Shown here piece after piece: positions 17,890 through 26,252 of a stretch of DNA of 64,000 bases. The notes beneath the pieces were generated by a model, which saw only the letters and a list, made by a program, of their open reading frames with translations, was not told the origin of the DNA and made no database searches. Both the position numbers and the translations under genes were made by a program. The stretch's first letter is position 1. Every line of letters begins with the position of its first letter. The stretch is from Gp1-AA122 sp036378535 (lineage in GTDB: Bacteria > Acidobacteriota > Terriglobia > Terriglobales > Acidobacteriaceae): NCBI GenBank assembly GCA_036378535.1, contig DASUWH010000046.1, positions 248,001-312,000 of the forward strand. The letters run 5' to 3'.

Positions 17890-17918
17890 ACCGTATCACA
17901 GGAGAACGACTGTGACAA
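17890..17918 (-). promoter_or_regulatory. Possible promoter of the Hfq-like gene
   Basis: TTGTCA (17913-17918) and TACGGT (17890-17895) on the reverse strand are 17 bases apart. The -35 box matches consensus at five of six positions, the -10 box only at three. Distance to the start at 17813 is about 75 bases. Confidence 0.35.
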
Positions 17919-18094
17919 TCCTGAAAGAAGTAATTGGCATTTGGCGCTCGTATCGTAGGAAGACTGCTGCCGCACATTTACGCGGATTTACGAGGTCCTG
18001 ACCGACCCAATTCCCGTGCTGCTCTGCCGCAACCGGGCCTTTGGCTGCTGGCATGATTAGTCACGTCAAGCGGCTAACTGCGAAGTGTGAAGTC

Positions 18095-19192
18095 CTAATT
18101 GCTGGGTTCCAGCGCTGTCGCGAACGCATCCAGAGACAAAGAACGGAGAAGGTTTCGGCGCATGCCGCGCTCCACTTCCGAGAGACGATCCGCCGCCGCT
18201 GCGATCCAGTCAAAGTCGGCCACATCGGACATTTTCTTCAGCTCGCCCTGAATATCCGTATTGCGCACTAGTTCAGGGGTCCCCGATTTCAAGAACATCA
18301 GGTCCTGGAGAAGAAAATACAGACTGCGGAGCAGTTGTTCGATCTTTTCGCGGCCTTCCGCGCCCGCACGAAAGGTGTCGGTGATTTTGAACAATTCGCT
18401 GTGATCACTGCCGCGTAACGCTGACTGTAGGACGACGAGCGCCTGCCGGCGCGCGGCGGCGTAAGGTTCCAGAGCGAACGTTCGGGCGCGTCCCACTGCG
18501 CCTTCGCATAGCTGCGCCACCAGGGAACGCTGCTTCGCGTTCCAATCAGGTCTCGACCCGGAGAGATATTGTTCGATCTTTCCAGGGGGTAGACTGGTCA
18601 ATGTAAATGTCATCGAGCGCGAACGGATGGTGGGCAGGAGTTGTCCGGCATTTTCGGTCAGCAGGAAAATGGTGGCGAATTCCGGGGGCTCTTCCAGGAC
18701 CTTCAGCAGCGAGTTGGCCGCTTCTTTCATGAAAACCGAATCGGTAAAGATGTACACGCGTTCTTTCGCTTCGCTGGGCCGATAGTAGATGCTGCCGATA
18801 ACGTGCCGCACCTGGTCCACTTTGATCATCATTTGCGGGGGATCGGGCGGAATCACCAGCACGTCCGGGTGGGTCTGAATTAAGATTCGTGTTTCTTTCT
18901 TGTCCGTTTCCCGCAGGGTTTCGCGAGCCTCGACGGCTTCCGCGAAACGGGAATCAAAATCTTCGGCCTGCCCGATGCGAACGCAGTTGGAGCACTTTCC
19001 GCAGAAATCGGGAAGCTCGCCGGCAGGCGGATTCAGGCAGTTCATTGCCCGCGCCACCATCAGCGCCAACGTGTACTTGCCTGATCCGCAAGCCCCTGCC
19101 AGGATTACCGCCTGGGGCAAGCGTCCGCGGCCCAGCATCTCGCGCAGGCGATGCACAATTTCCGAGTTGCCGTGAAATTCAGAAAAGGACAT
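18095..19192 (-). CDS. holB: DNA polymerase III, delta prime subunit
   Basis: A 365-residue clamp-loader subunit. It has an AAA+ domain with GACGSGKYTLALMVARA, a zinc module FCGKCSNCVRIG (about 63-74) and the SRC-like motif region IRSRSMTFTL. A QADFDS-type acidic stretch and EEPPEFATIFLLTENAGQLL are as in HolB. It loads the beta clamp together with gamma/tau and delta. It precedes tmk, a common pairing (tmk-holB) in bacteria, so the two are probably co-transcribed (67-base gap). Confidence 0.93.
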   Translation of the reverse strand: MSFSEFHGNSEIVHRLREMLGRGRLPQAVILAGACGSGKYTLALMVARAMNCLNPPAGELPDFCGKCSNCVRIGQAEDFDSRFAEAVEARETLRETDKKETRILIQTHPDVLVIPPDPPQMMIKVDQVRHVIGSIYYRPSEAKERVYIFTDSVFMKEAANSLLKVLEEPPEFATIFLLTENAGQLLPTIRSRSMTFTLTSLPPGKIEQYLSGSRPDWNAKQRSLVAQLCEGAVGRARTFALEPYAAARRQALVVLQSALRGSDHSELFKITDTFRAGAEGREKIEQLLRSLYFLLQDLMFLKSGTPELVRNTDIQGELKKMSDVADFDWIAAAADRLSEVERGMRRNLLRSLSLDAFATALEPSN

Positions 19193-19259
19193 AAGCAGCG
19201 ATTAGCCCGTTAGCGATTTGCATTAAGCCCTTAGCCATCATCCTTGAAGCTTTGCGCGC

Positions 19260-19940
19260 TCACGCTGTTTTTGTGAGTAGCTTCAACTTTTTCTTCACCA
19301 GCAGCGCGATCTGTTCGTGCGTTTCGTCCGCGGGGCCACGTGCATTCACCACGGCGACCCTATGAGGCTCGCGTTCGGCAATCGCAAGATAGGCTTGCCG
19401 TACTCGCCCAAAAAAAGTGCGACTCTCCTGCTCGAACCGGTTCTCATCACCGCTACCGCGTTTGCCATTATTGCGCGTAATATTGCGCCGGCGCGCTCGC
19501 TCCACGCTCGCAGTCACATCTGAATCCATCAAAATCGTGAGATCCGGTTGGATATTGCCACACAGAATACGATGCAGGTCCAGCACTGGTTCACTGCCCA
19601 GCTTGCGTCCGCCTCCCTGGTATGCTTCTGTCGAATCGGTAAAACGATCACAGAGGACGACCTTGCCCTCGTTCAGTGCCGGCAAAATCACTTCTTTCAA
19701 GTGCTGAGCTCGGGAAGCAAACATCAGAGCTAACTCTGCAAACGCGGAGAGATTGGCGGTACCCGTATCGAGCAAAATCTTCCGGATTTTTTCACCGGTT
19801 TCGGTTCCGCCCGGCTCCCGCGTGACCACGAAATCAACGCCCTCGGAATGAAGCGCTTTCGCGAGCTTCTTAAGCTGCGTGCTCTTTCCGCAGCCATCCA
19901 GGCCTTCGATGGTGATAAATTTTCCTCGGTGCGGCACCAA
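19260..19940 (-). CDS. tmk: Thymidylate kinase
   Basis: A 226-residue enzyme phosphorylating dTMP to dTDP with ATP. It shows the P-loop GLDGCGKSTQL, the DR(Y/F) motif DRFTDSTEAYQGGGRKL, TREPGGTETGEKIR and a lid region rich in arginine (RARRRNITR). The frame begins with TTG followed by GTG at 19940-19935 without a strong ribosome-binding site, so either codon could start it. tmk precedes holB on the reverse strand. Confidence 0.95.
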   Translation of the reverse strand: MVPHRGKFITIEGLDGCGKSTQLKKLAKALHSEGVDFVVTREPGGTETGEKIRKILLDTGTANLSAFAELALMFASRAQHLKEVILPALNEGKVVLCDRFTDSTEAYQGGGRKLGSEPVLDLHRILCGNIQPDLTILMDSDVTASVERARRRNITRNNGKRGSGDENRFEQESRTFFGRVRQAYLAIAEREPHRVAVVNARGPADETHEQIALLVKKKLKLLTKTA

Positions 19941-20103
19941 GGAATCATAGCATCTGGGTCTCAGGTGTCAGGTGCCGGTCTCTGGCGTGGGCAGCCCTTC
20001 TTAGCGGTTAGATCTGTTGAGCAAAAATGCGCCTGTGTGACTGATATCACGCGTCGTTGGTATATTGTCCTGTTTTGCTTCTATCCGATCCCAGGAGCCA
20101 GGA

Positions 20104-21996
20104 ATGATTTTCGGCCGAATTCAGCTTTCGATGTGGCTGTTCATGATTACGCTGTTCTCCATCCTTTCCGGGGCCAAAAATCCGCCACCGATCATCACTG
20201 TGGCGGTTGATGCCAGCGATGCACCTCGCAAAATATTCCATGCCAAGCTGAACATGCCAGTGACCTCTCCCTCATCGCAAATGACACTCTACTATCCCAA
20301 GTGGATTCCCGGCGAGCATGGGCCTACCGGGCCGATCCAGGATTTGACGGGGCTGAAATTCAACGCCAATGGCCAGCAACTGAAGTGGAGGCGCGATTTG
20401 CTGGACGGCTGGACTTTTCATGTGGAACTTCCTGCCGGAGCTCGAAATGTCGAGGCTAGTTTGGATTTTGCATCGCCTGCCGGAATGGACGAGCAAGGAA
20501 TATATACGGGGGGCGCTTCGGCCACCCAGGCAATGACCGTGATCAGCTGGAACACACTCGTGCTGTACCCTCAAGGGTGGAGTTCGGATGAACTCACGTA
20601 TCAGGCCAGCCTGCGGCTACCCAACGGATGGAAATATGGCACCTCACTGAACGTCACTTCCAGCAGCGGTGCCGACATCCAGTTCGCGCCGGTCTCACTC
20701 ACCGCCCTGCTGGATTCGCCGGTTATCTCCGGTGAGTTCCTGAAAGTGGTGCCGCTGGCGGACGATCCACGAACCGAAATGGACATCGCCGCTGACAGCG
20801 CTGCGGCCCTGGAAGCCCCGCCCGAGGTATGGGATCACTACAAGAGCCTGGTCGATCAGGCTCAGAAGCTGTTCGGCGCGCACCACTACCGGGAGTATCA
20901 CTTTCTCTACAGCCTCAGTGATCACGTGGCCCATTTCGGGCTCGAACATCATGAGTCCGATGACAGCCGGGTGGGCGAGCGCGGTCTGATAGACGAAACC
21001 GAGCGCAAGCTCGATGCCGGTCTGCTGCCCCACGAGTATGTTCACTCCTGGAACGGCAAATATCGCCGGCCTGCCGATCTGGCCACACCCGATTATGAAC
21101 AGCCCATGAAAACGGACCTGCTGTGGGTGTACGAAGGGCTTACGTCTTATCTGGGAGATGTGCTCAGTGCGCGCAGCGGGTTGCGTACTCCGGAAGAGTC
21201 GCGCGATTCGGTAGCGCTAATTGCAGCGGCGCTCGATCATACTCCCGGTCGTAGCTGGCGGAATCTGCAGGATACGGCGGATGGCGTGCCTGCAATGCAA
21301 GGTGCTCCCGCGCAGTGGGAATCCTGGCGGCGCGACCTCGATTATTACGATGAAGACGTCCTCAATTGGCTCTGGGCCGACATGATTATTCGCCAGCAGA
21401 CACAGGGCAAACGTTCGCTGGACGATTTCTGCAAGATCTTCCATGGCGGCCAGAATACTGCCCCCACGGTGAAGCCATACACGTTCGACGATGTTGTCAA
21501 TGCCCTGAATCAGGTCGCCCCCTACGACTGGCGCGCATTCTGGACCGAACGCTTATCAAAGCGCGGGCCCGGTGCTCCCTTGGGAGGACTCGAGGCGAGT
21601 GGTTGGAAGCTGGTCTACGATGAGGCGCCGTCCGAACTATTCCACGCAAACGATGAGGATCGCGAACGCATCGGAGCCGGACTGTACTCACTGGGTCTTG
21701 CGCTCCGAAAGGACGGAACAATCGTGGACACGATCGAAGGTATGCCTGCCGCAAAGGCAGGAATCGGACCGGGCATGAAGCTGGTCGCGGTGAACGGGCG
21801 CAAGTTCTCCGCCGAGATTTTGCGTGACGCACTCCGTATGGCAAAGACCAGTTCTACCCCCTTGGAACTCCTGATCGAGAACACGACTTACTACAACACC
21901 TTCAAACTCGATTACCACGGAGGAGAGAAGTATCCGCATCTCGTGCGTGATGAATCAAAGCCGGATGTGCTGAGCGAAATTATCAAACCGCGATAG
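20104..21996 (+). CDS. Exported M61-family glycyl aminopeptidase with PDZ domain
   Basis: A 630-residue protein. A signal peptide (about 1-25) is followed by an N-terminal beta domain, a thermolysin-like metallopeptidase domain with HEYVHSWNGKYRRP (about 309) and the downstream GLTSYLGD, and a C-terminal PDZ domain (about 530-615; MPAAKAGIGPGMKLVAVNGR). M61 enzymes remove glycine or alanine from peptides. The ATG at 20104 is chosen because AGGAG lies seven bases upstream. Its upstream neighbour tmk is divergent. Confidence 0.93.
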   Translation: MIFGRIQLSMWLFMITLFSILSGAKNPPPIITVAVDASDAPRKIFHAKLNMPVTSPSSQMTLYYPKWIPGEHGPTGPIQDLTGLKFNANGQQLKWRRDLLDGWTFHVELPAGARNVEASLDFASPAGMDEQGIYTGGASATQAMTVISWNTLVLYPQGWSSDELTYQASLRLPNGWKYGTSLNVTSSSGADIQFAPVSLTALLDSPVISGEFLKVVPLADDPRTEMDIAADSAAALEAPPEVWDHYKSLVDQAQKLFGAHHYREYHFLYSLSDHVAHFGLEHHESDDSRVGERGLIDETERKLDAGLLPHEYVHSWNGKYRRPADLATPDYEQPMKTDLLWVYEGLTSYLGDVLSARSGLRTPEESRDSVALIAAALDHTPGRSWRNLQDTADGVPAMQGAPAQWESWRRDLDYYDEDVLNWLWADMIIRQQTQGKRSLDDFCKIFHGGQNTAPTVKPYTFDDVVNALNQVAPYDWRAFWTERLSKRGPGAPLGGLEASGWKLVYDEAPSELFHANDEDRERIGAGLYSLGLALRKDGTIVDTIEGMPAAKAGIGPGMKLVAVNGRKFSAEILRDALRMAKTSSTPLELLIENTTYYNTFKLDYHGGEKYPHLVRDESKPDVLSEIIKPR

Positions 21997-22015
21997 GGGC
22001 TCTCAAAACCTTGCC

Positions 22016-22762
22016 TTAATAGCTTTCCACTATTCCCGCGAACAGGTCGGTTTCGCGTTCGATGGGCCCTGGCGTGTTTCGGGCCGCGAGGTGAAAGAAT
22101 TCTTTAGTTCCTTGCTGACGGACGTTCTTCTCGAAAAGCTCGAACAACGGTCCTTGGCTCACATGCGCGCGAAAAGCCGCTGCCCTGGTTTCCAGGTATG
22201 GGCCGACTTCGATTTCCGCGGTGATCGGAGCCAGTGAGACCGGTTCACGCTCCGCTAAAGTAAAGTCAGCGCTGCCGTAATACAGTTTCTGGGTCCGGTG
22301 TGGCTGCAGACCGTCTTTGAATTGATCCTGAAACCGGTTCGATCGCCCCGCCCACTGATAAGCCAAGCTGGCGAAGACCGATGCCATCGAATGATCCGGA
22401 TGTGCTGTTACTCCGCCTTCCGGCCCGAATGTGATCAGCACGTCGGGACGAAACTGTCGGATGTGGCGTGTCACCTCGCAAACCACACTATATAAATCAA
22501 GCCTATGCAATTGACCATCGGCGTAGTCGAGGACGATCGCGCGCGTGACTTGCAGAATGTTGCAGGCGGCAGCGAACTCTTTGCGGCGAAGAGCTGCAAG
22601 TTCCTGATCGTTTTTCGCCATGCCACGATGGCGGCCCGCCTGGCCCGGCGTAAGGCAGAGCACCAGGGTTTCGACTCCGCGATCGTGATAGAGCTTTAAA
22701 GTGCCGCCGAATGCGCCGGACTCGTCGTCCGGGTGCGCAGTGACGCACATGAGACGGAGCAT
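22016..22762 (-). CDS. PIG-L family N-acetylglucosaminyl deacetylase
   Basis: A 248-residue zinc deacetylase of the PIG-L/LmbE/BshB family. The first zinc motif is TAHPDDESGAFGG (residues 8-20), the second AHPDHSMA. Relatives remove acetyl from GlcNAc-malate in bacillithiol synthesis (BshB) or from other GlcNAc conjugates; the substrate is not fixed by the sequence. No bshA or bshC lies nearby. The start at 22762 has no ribosome-binding site; a TACAAT box ends about six bases before it, so a leaderless mRNA is possible. It follows rnhB by 32 bases and may also be carried by that transcript. Confidence 0.85.
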   Translation of the reverse strand: MLRLMCVTAHPDDESGAFGGTLKLYHDRGVETLVLCLTPGQAGRHRGMAKNDQELAALRRKEFAAACNILQVTRAIVLDYADGQLHRLDLYSVVCEVTRHIRQFRPDVLITFGPEGGVTAHPDHSMASVFASLAYQWAGRSNRFQDQFKDGLQPHRTQKLYYGSADFTLAEREPVSLAPITAEIEVGPYLETRAAAFRAHVSQGPLFELFEKNVRQQGTKEFFHLAARNTPGPIERETDLFAGIVESY

Positions 22763-22794
22763 AAAAAGATTGTACGTTAGGGCAGGGTACTGCG

Positions 22795-23559
22795 TTAGAC
22801 GGCTTCTTCGTCCAGCAGCGGCTCTGGCGCGTTCTCTTCGAGCATGAACGCGAGCACTTCCTGCGGCACGGGTGCGTTCCATACAGGAGCGAAAGATTGG
22901 CGGTGCAATGGCGACGGCCCGAATTCGCGCAGCGCTGCAATATGGCGTGGAGTACTGTAACCCTTGTTGGAGGCCAGCCCATAAGCCGGGAAAACCGGGT
23001 CCCATTCAGAGATTAAGCGATCGCGTTCTACCTTGGCCAGGATTGAAGCCGCAGCAATCGAAGCCGATAAGGCGTCCCCGTGAATAATCGGGTGTTGCGG
23101 CAGGTCGCAATCAATGCGAAGCGCGTCGATCAGAAGATGATCAGGAGCGGGTTGCAGGGAGAGAACTGCCTCGCGCATCGCCAGCCGGGACGCGTGATAG
23201 ATGTTGATCTGATCGATGCGGGCAGCGTCTACGGCAGCGATGGCGTAACCGAGGCAGTGCTCGCGAATACGTTCGGCGAGCACCTCCCGCTTCTCGCGGA
23301 CCAGAAGTTTCGAGTCGCGCAACCCGCGAATCCGGTAGCTGGGATCGAGAATGACCGCCGCTGCGACGACGCAGCCGAACAGCGATCCGCGTCCAACCTC
23401 GTCGACGCCGGCGACCAGTTGAGCCCCCTGCACCCAGGCTTGTTTCTCGTATTTCAGAGTACAACGCAGCCGCTTCAGCAGGCGCAGCTTGGCGGCCGAG
23501 GCGGATAGCTCTTTCTTTCGAGCACGTTTGGGCTTTGCGGGCACGGAAGTCAGCCTCAT
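22795..23559 (-). CDS. rnhB: Ribonuclease HII
   Basis: A 254-residue enzyme that cleaves RNA of RNA-DNA hybrids and single ribonucleotides. The catalytic Asp-Glu pair is in VAGVDEVGRGSLFG (53-54), and DSKLL and the LIDA acidic motif are present. The N-terminal 35 residues are basic (KPKRARKKEL) and beyond the usual domain. The start is uncertain: ATG at 23559 has no ribosome-binding site, and the frame is open to 23658, across a dispersed repeat, so I prefer the shorter form. It comes after rplS, a common position for rnhB. Confidence 0.92.
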   Translation of the reverse strand: MRLTSVPAKPKRARKKELSASAAKLRLLKRLRCTLKYEKQAWVQGAQLVAGVDEVGRGSLFGCVVAAAVILDPSYRIRGLRDSKLLVREKREVLAERIREHCLGYAIAAVDAARIDQINIYHASRLAMREAVLSLQPAPDHLLIDALRIDCDLPQHPIIHGDALSASIAAASILAKVERDRLISEWDPVFPAYGLASNKGYSTPRHIAALREFGPSPLHRQSFAPVWNAPVPQEVLAFMLEENAPEPLLDEEAV

Positions 23560-23613
23560 CTTCGCCGAGGCTGAGGTCGAGCGCAAGTTGAAAGGTTGAG
23601 CAGAACGGGAATG

Positions 23614-23687
23614 AGCCACGGATTTGCACGGATGCGCACAGCTGAGGACGGAAAGCAATCCGTGCCAATCCGTTTGGATCCGTGGCT
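23614..23687. repeat. Inverted CACGGAT-type repeat between rplS and rnhB
   Basis: AGCCACGGAT (23614-23623) and its exact reverse complement ATCCGTGGCT (23678-23687) border a segment with further copies of CACGGAT/ATCCGTG inside (GCACGGAT; ATCCGTGCCAATCCGT). The whole is a 74-base hairpin-forming element inside the ribosomal-protein operon. Such 'cacggattt' elements are, from memory, dispersed in many unrelated bacterial genomes. Confidence 0.65.
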
Positions 23688-23693
23688 GAGGTC

Positions 23694-24038
23694 TTACTCC
23701 GCGTCGCGCAGACGAGCGGCCTTGCCTCGCAGCGAGCGCAGGTAATACAACTTCGCGCGGCGGACCTTGGACGAGCGCACTACATCCACTTTGTCGATGA
23801 CCTTCGAGTTCAGCGGGAAGATGCGTTCGACGCCCTGGCCGAAGCTCATCTTGCGCACCGTGAAGCTGGCCTGCGGTCCGTTGCTCTTGGAGATCACAAC
23901 GCCCTCGAATGCCTGTAGGCGTTCTTTGTCGCCTTCCTTGATCTTTACGTTGACGCGAACAGTGTCGCCGGGGCGGAAATCCGGGATGTCGCTGCGCCGC
24001 GATTTAGAGAGAAGTTTATCAATAACTAGACTTGGCAT
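23694..24038 (-). CDS. rplS: 50S ribosomal protein L19
   Basis: A 114-residue protein, the usual length. It has FRPGDTVRVNVKIKEGDKER, GVVISKSNG, and the late KVRRAKLYYLRSLRGKAARL block. L19 sits at the interface between the two ribosomal subunits. AAGGAAG lies upstream of the ATG at 24038. It follows trmD by 44 bases in the conserved rpsP-rimM-trmD-rplS order. Confidence 0.97.
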   Translation of the reverse strand: MPSLVIDKLLSKSRRSDIPDFRPGDTVRVNVKIKEGDKERLQAFEGVVISKSNGPQASFTVRKMSFGQGVERIFPLNSKVIDKVDVVRSSKVRRAKLYYLRSLRGKAARLRDAE

Positions 24039-24082
24039 ATTTTTCTTCCTTCAAATTTCTTGCCGATTAGGGAGCACCGCAC

Positions 24083-24931
24083 TTACAGCGCGGATGCATC
24101 TGCGTCGGCTGCTAATTCCAGCGTGCGAGCCTTCTGGCGAATCTGCGCCAGCAACTCTCGATCTTCGTCACTCAACTGTACCTGATCCAGCAGGTCGGGG
24201 CGGTTACGAAACGTTTTCTCGAGCGCTGCCCGGCGCCGCCACAGGCGAATCTGCTCATGATCGCCGGAGACCAGCACTTCCGGAACAGCCATGCCGCGAA
24301 AGTCAGCCGGACGCGTGTAATGCGGATAGTCCAGCAGTCCTCCCGAGGCGCAGGTCGATTGCGGGCCTTCCGTAGCCAGCAATTCCTGCTGCAGGGTAAA
24401 CGATTCCTGGCGCGTCGAAGCTTCGTTTCCGACTGCGCCGGGAATGAGCCTGGTCACGGTGTCCACAATGACCGCCGCGCCCAGCTCACCGCCACTCAGC
24501 ACGTAATCGCCGATCGAGAACTCCCGGTCGGCAATAAACTCACCCACACGCTCGTCGACCCCTTCGTACCGCCCGCATATCAGGACCATGCGTTCCAGAC
24601 CTGCAAGTTCTGTGGCTGCGGACTGATCGAAGCGCCTGCCTTGCGCAGAGAGCAGAATCACGCTCTGCTCGGTGCCGCCGGCCAAGCGCTCTTCCCACGA
24701 GCGAACCTTGAGCGATTCAATACATTCAAAGATCGGTTCCGGCTTCAGGACCATGCCTTCGCCGCCGCCAAAGGGGCGGTCATCCACGGTGCGATGCCGG
24801 TCGTGGGCAAACGACCTAAGATCTTGCACCTGAATTTCGATCAATCCCGCTTCCCGCGCCCGGCGGACGATTCCGTAATCCAGCGGTCCGCGAAAGAAGT
24901 CGGGAAAGATCGTTAAAATGTCGACTCGCAT
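24083..24931 (-). CDS. trmD: tRNA (guanine-N1)-methyltransferase TrmD
   Basis: A 282-residue SPOUT methyltransferase that makes m1G37 in tRNAs reading proline, leucine and arginine codons. It has DILTIFPDFF at the start, DDRPFGGGEGMVLKPEP, the knot motif LICGRYEGVDERV and SIGDYVLSGGELGA. It is about 30 residues longer than E. coli TrmD, mostly at the C-terminus. The ATG at 24931 has no Shine-Dalgarno sequence; the hairpin repeat at 24936-25009 lies where it should be, so translation may depend on coupling to rimM or on another route. Confidence 0.96.
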   Translation of the reverse strand: MRVDILTIFPDFFRGPLDYGIVRRAREAGLIEIQVQDLRSFAHDRHRTVDDRPFGGGEGMVLKPEPIFECIESLKVRSWEERLAGGTEQSVILLSAQGRRFDQSAATELAGLERMVLICGRYEGVDERVGEFIADREFSIGDYVLSGGELGAAVIVDTVTRLIPGAVGNEASTRQESFTLQQELLATEGPQSTCASGGLLDYPHYTRPADFRGMAVPEVLVSGDHEQIRLWRRRAALEKTFRNRPDLLDQVQLSDEDRELLAQIRQKARTLELAADADASAL

Positions 24932-24935
24932 TTCA

Positions 24936-25009
24936 GTAGTTAGTAGTTGGTAGTTAGCAGTTAGGTGGCAACAGGTCTTCCTAACTACTAACTACCAACT
25001 ACGAACTAC
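24936..25009 (-). repeat. Hairpin of GTAGTTA-type repeats between rimM and trmD
   Basis: The arms 24936-24965 and 24980-25009 are inverted copies of each other at 28 of 30 positions, with a 14-base loop. Each arm is itself built from repeats of GTAGTTA/GTAGTTG. The right arm covers the rimM stop codon (25006-25008), the left ends four bases before the trmD ATG. It fills the whole intergenic gap and would form a very stable RNA hairpin, with no T-run to act as terminator. Confidence 0.8.
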
Positions 25010-25560
25010 CCTTTTTGCTGCTTCTTTTCCTCTTCCGTCAACGGCGCATTCACTTCCAGCATTCCCTCTGGCAGCCGCATCCGGATTTGCCTGCCAGGCA
25101 GGTCGACTCTCTCCAGGAACGCTTGCGCGAACGGAATCTCGTATTCCTGCGCGCCTTTAACGACCAGGAGCGGTGCTTCGCCGGCGCCGAATCGCACGTC
25201 AGTGACCTTGCCGATCTCGCGATCACTGTTCCAGACTCTACAGCCCACCAAGTCGCTTACGTAGGCTGTGCCCTCTTCAAGTTCCGCCCGTTCGCCAGCC
25301 GGAATCTGCAATTCGCATCCGACCAGCGATTCCGCTTCGGAGATCGACTCCACTCCGCGAAACCTGAGAACGATCTGGCTTTTGTGCGGCCAGAAGGATT
25401 CCAGTTCCAGTTCGCGCCGCGATCCGTCCGCAGCCAAGGCGAACAGATGCGTGCGATTTTCGAAGCGCTCGGGAAAATCAGTGTGGAGTTCGGCCGCGAC
25501 CTCGCCACGCCGACCCTGCGTCTTCGTGACGCGGGCAATGGTAACAAACTCTTCGTCTAT
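25006..25560 (-). CDS. rimM: Ribosome maturation factor RimM, apparent ATA start
   Basis: A 184-residue protein. The RimM N-terminus is complete: EEFVTIARVTKTQGRRGEVA with the conserved TxGxxGE(V), then the C-terminal PRC-barrel-like half (YVSDLVGCRVWNSDREIGKV; PLLVVKGAQEYEIPFAQAFL). It binds S19 and helps 30S assembly. In frame, the only start-like codons before this motif are ATA (25560) and ATT (25539); a stop lies 10 codons upstream. ATA overlaps the KH gene's TAG stop by two bases and has GGAG eight bases upstream. A TTG at 25437 would give a protein lacking the RimM motif and is rejected. The assignment of the gene is secure; the start codon is an inference. Confidence 0.9.
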   Translation of the reverse strand: MDEEFVTIARVTKTQGRRGEVAAELHTDFPERFENRTHLFALAADGSRRELELESFWPHKSQIVLRFRGVESISEAESLVGCELQIPAGERAELEEGTAYVSDLVGCRVWNSDREIGKVTDVRFGAGEAPLLVVKGAQEYEIPFAQAFLERVDLPGRQIRMRLPEGMLEVNAPLTEEEKKQQKG

Positions 25561-25811
25561 TCCAGGATCTCCAGCGCGTATCGCTTATGCTGCTTGATAC
25601 CAGCTGCGCTCAACAGGGTTCGGAGCGCACGAGCCGTTCGACCGGATTTCCCAATCACCCGGCCCAGATCGGCTTCCGCAACCTTCAGCTCAAGTACGTT
25701 CTCGCCATCTTCTTCAAGGGCGTCCACCGCGACCTGATCGGGCGCGTCGACAATAGCCTTGGCGACCTGCTCAATAAGCATCCGCGCGTCACCAGCATGC
25801 TCGGTCGTCAT
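25557..25811 (-). CDS. khpA: KH-domain RNA-binding protein (KhpA/YlqC-like)
   Basis: An 84-residue protein with one KH domain: ADLGRVIGKSGRTARALRTL contains the GxxG motif (GKSG). Homologues bind small RNAs and affect cell size. The location between rpsP and rimM is the conserved bacterial one. ATG at 25811 has AAGGA seven bases upstream. The stop codon overlaps the apparent rimM start. Confidence 0.93.
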   Translation of the reverse strand: MTTEHAGDARMLIEQVAKAIVDAPDQVAVDALEEDGENVLELKVAEADLGRVIGKSGRTARALRTLLSAAGIKQHKRYALEILE

Positions 25812-25839
25812 TCTGAATTCCTTGGCGCAGACTCCAGAC

Positions 25840-26097
25840 CTAGGCTACCGATTCTGCGGGCGCCGGGACGGGCTTGGACATCAGTTTCTGGACGCGGTCG
25901 GACATCTGCGCGCCTTTAGAAACCCAGTAATCGATGCGCTCGCGTTTCAAGTCAATATTGGCCGGGGTGGAGCGGGGATTGTACGTACCCACGACTTCCA
26001 CGGGACGACCATCGCGCGCACGCTCTTTCTCGATCACGATTACCCGGTAATGCGGCTGTTTACGCGCACCCATGCGCTTGAGTCGAATCATTAACAC
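25840..26097 (-). CDS. rpsP: 30S ribosomal protein S16
   Basis: An 85-residue protein. IRLKRMGARKQPHYRVIVIE near the start and KRERIDYWVSKGAQMSDRVQ in the middle are typical of S16. Two starts are possible: GTG at 26097, with GGAAG at a spacing of 10, or ATG at 26091, which is nearer to the usual family start but poorly spaced. It heads the reverse-strand ribosomal operon and has a good promoter at 26150-26178. Confidence 0.95.
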   Translation of the reverse strand: MLMIRLKRMGARKQPHYRVIVIEKERARDGRPVEVVGTYNPRSTPANIDLKRERIDYWVSKGAQMSDRVQKLMSKPVPAPAESVA

Positions 26098-26149
26098 AGA
26101 ACTTTAGCTTCCTTTCCTGCTTGCTGCGGAGGGGTTTAGACAAACCATT

Positions 26150-26178
26150 ATTATCGCGGAAGTTAGCGGGATTGGCAA
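26150..26178 (-). promoter_or_regulatory. Sigma70-type promoter of the rpsP operon
   Basis: On the reverse strand, TTGCCA (26173-26178) and GATAAT (26150-26155) are separated by 17 bases; each matches consensus at five of six positions. The transcript would begin about 50 bases before rpsP and run through the KH gene, rimM, trmD, rplS and rnhB. Confidence 0.7.
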
Positions 26179-26252
26179 TAGCTGGGCAGCGGCAAAACTT
26201 TGGGAAACCCAGGTCTCGCGCTCCGCGTCTTATACCTAGCCCTCAAAAGACC

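Noticed and set aside
25006..25437. Shorter rimM beginning with TTG at 25437
   Set aside because: It would lose the conserved RimM N-terminal half that is encoded in the same frame upstream.
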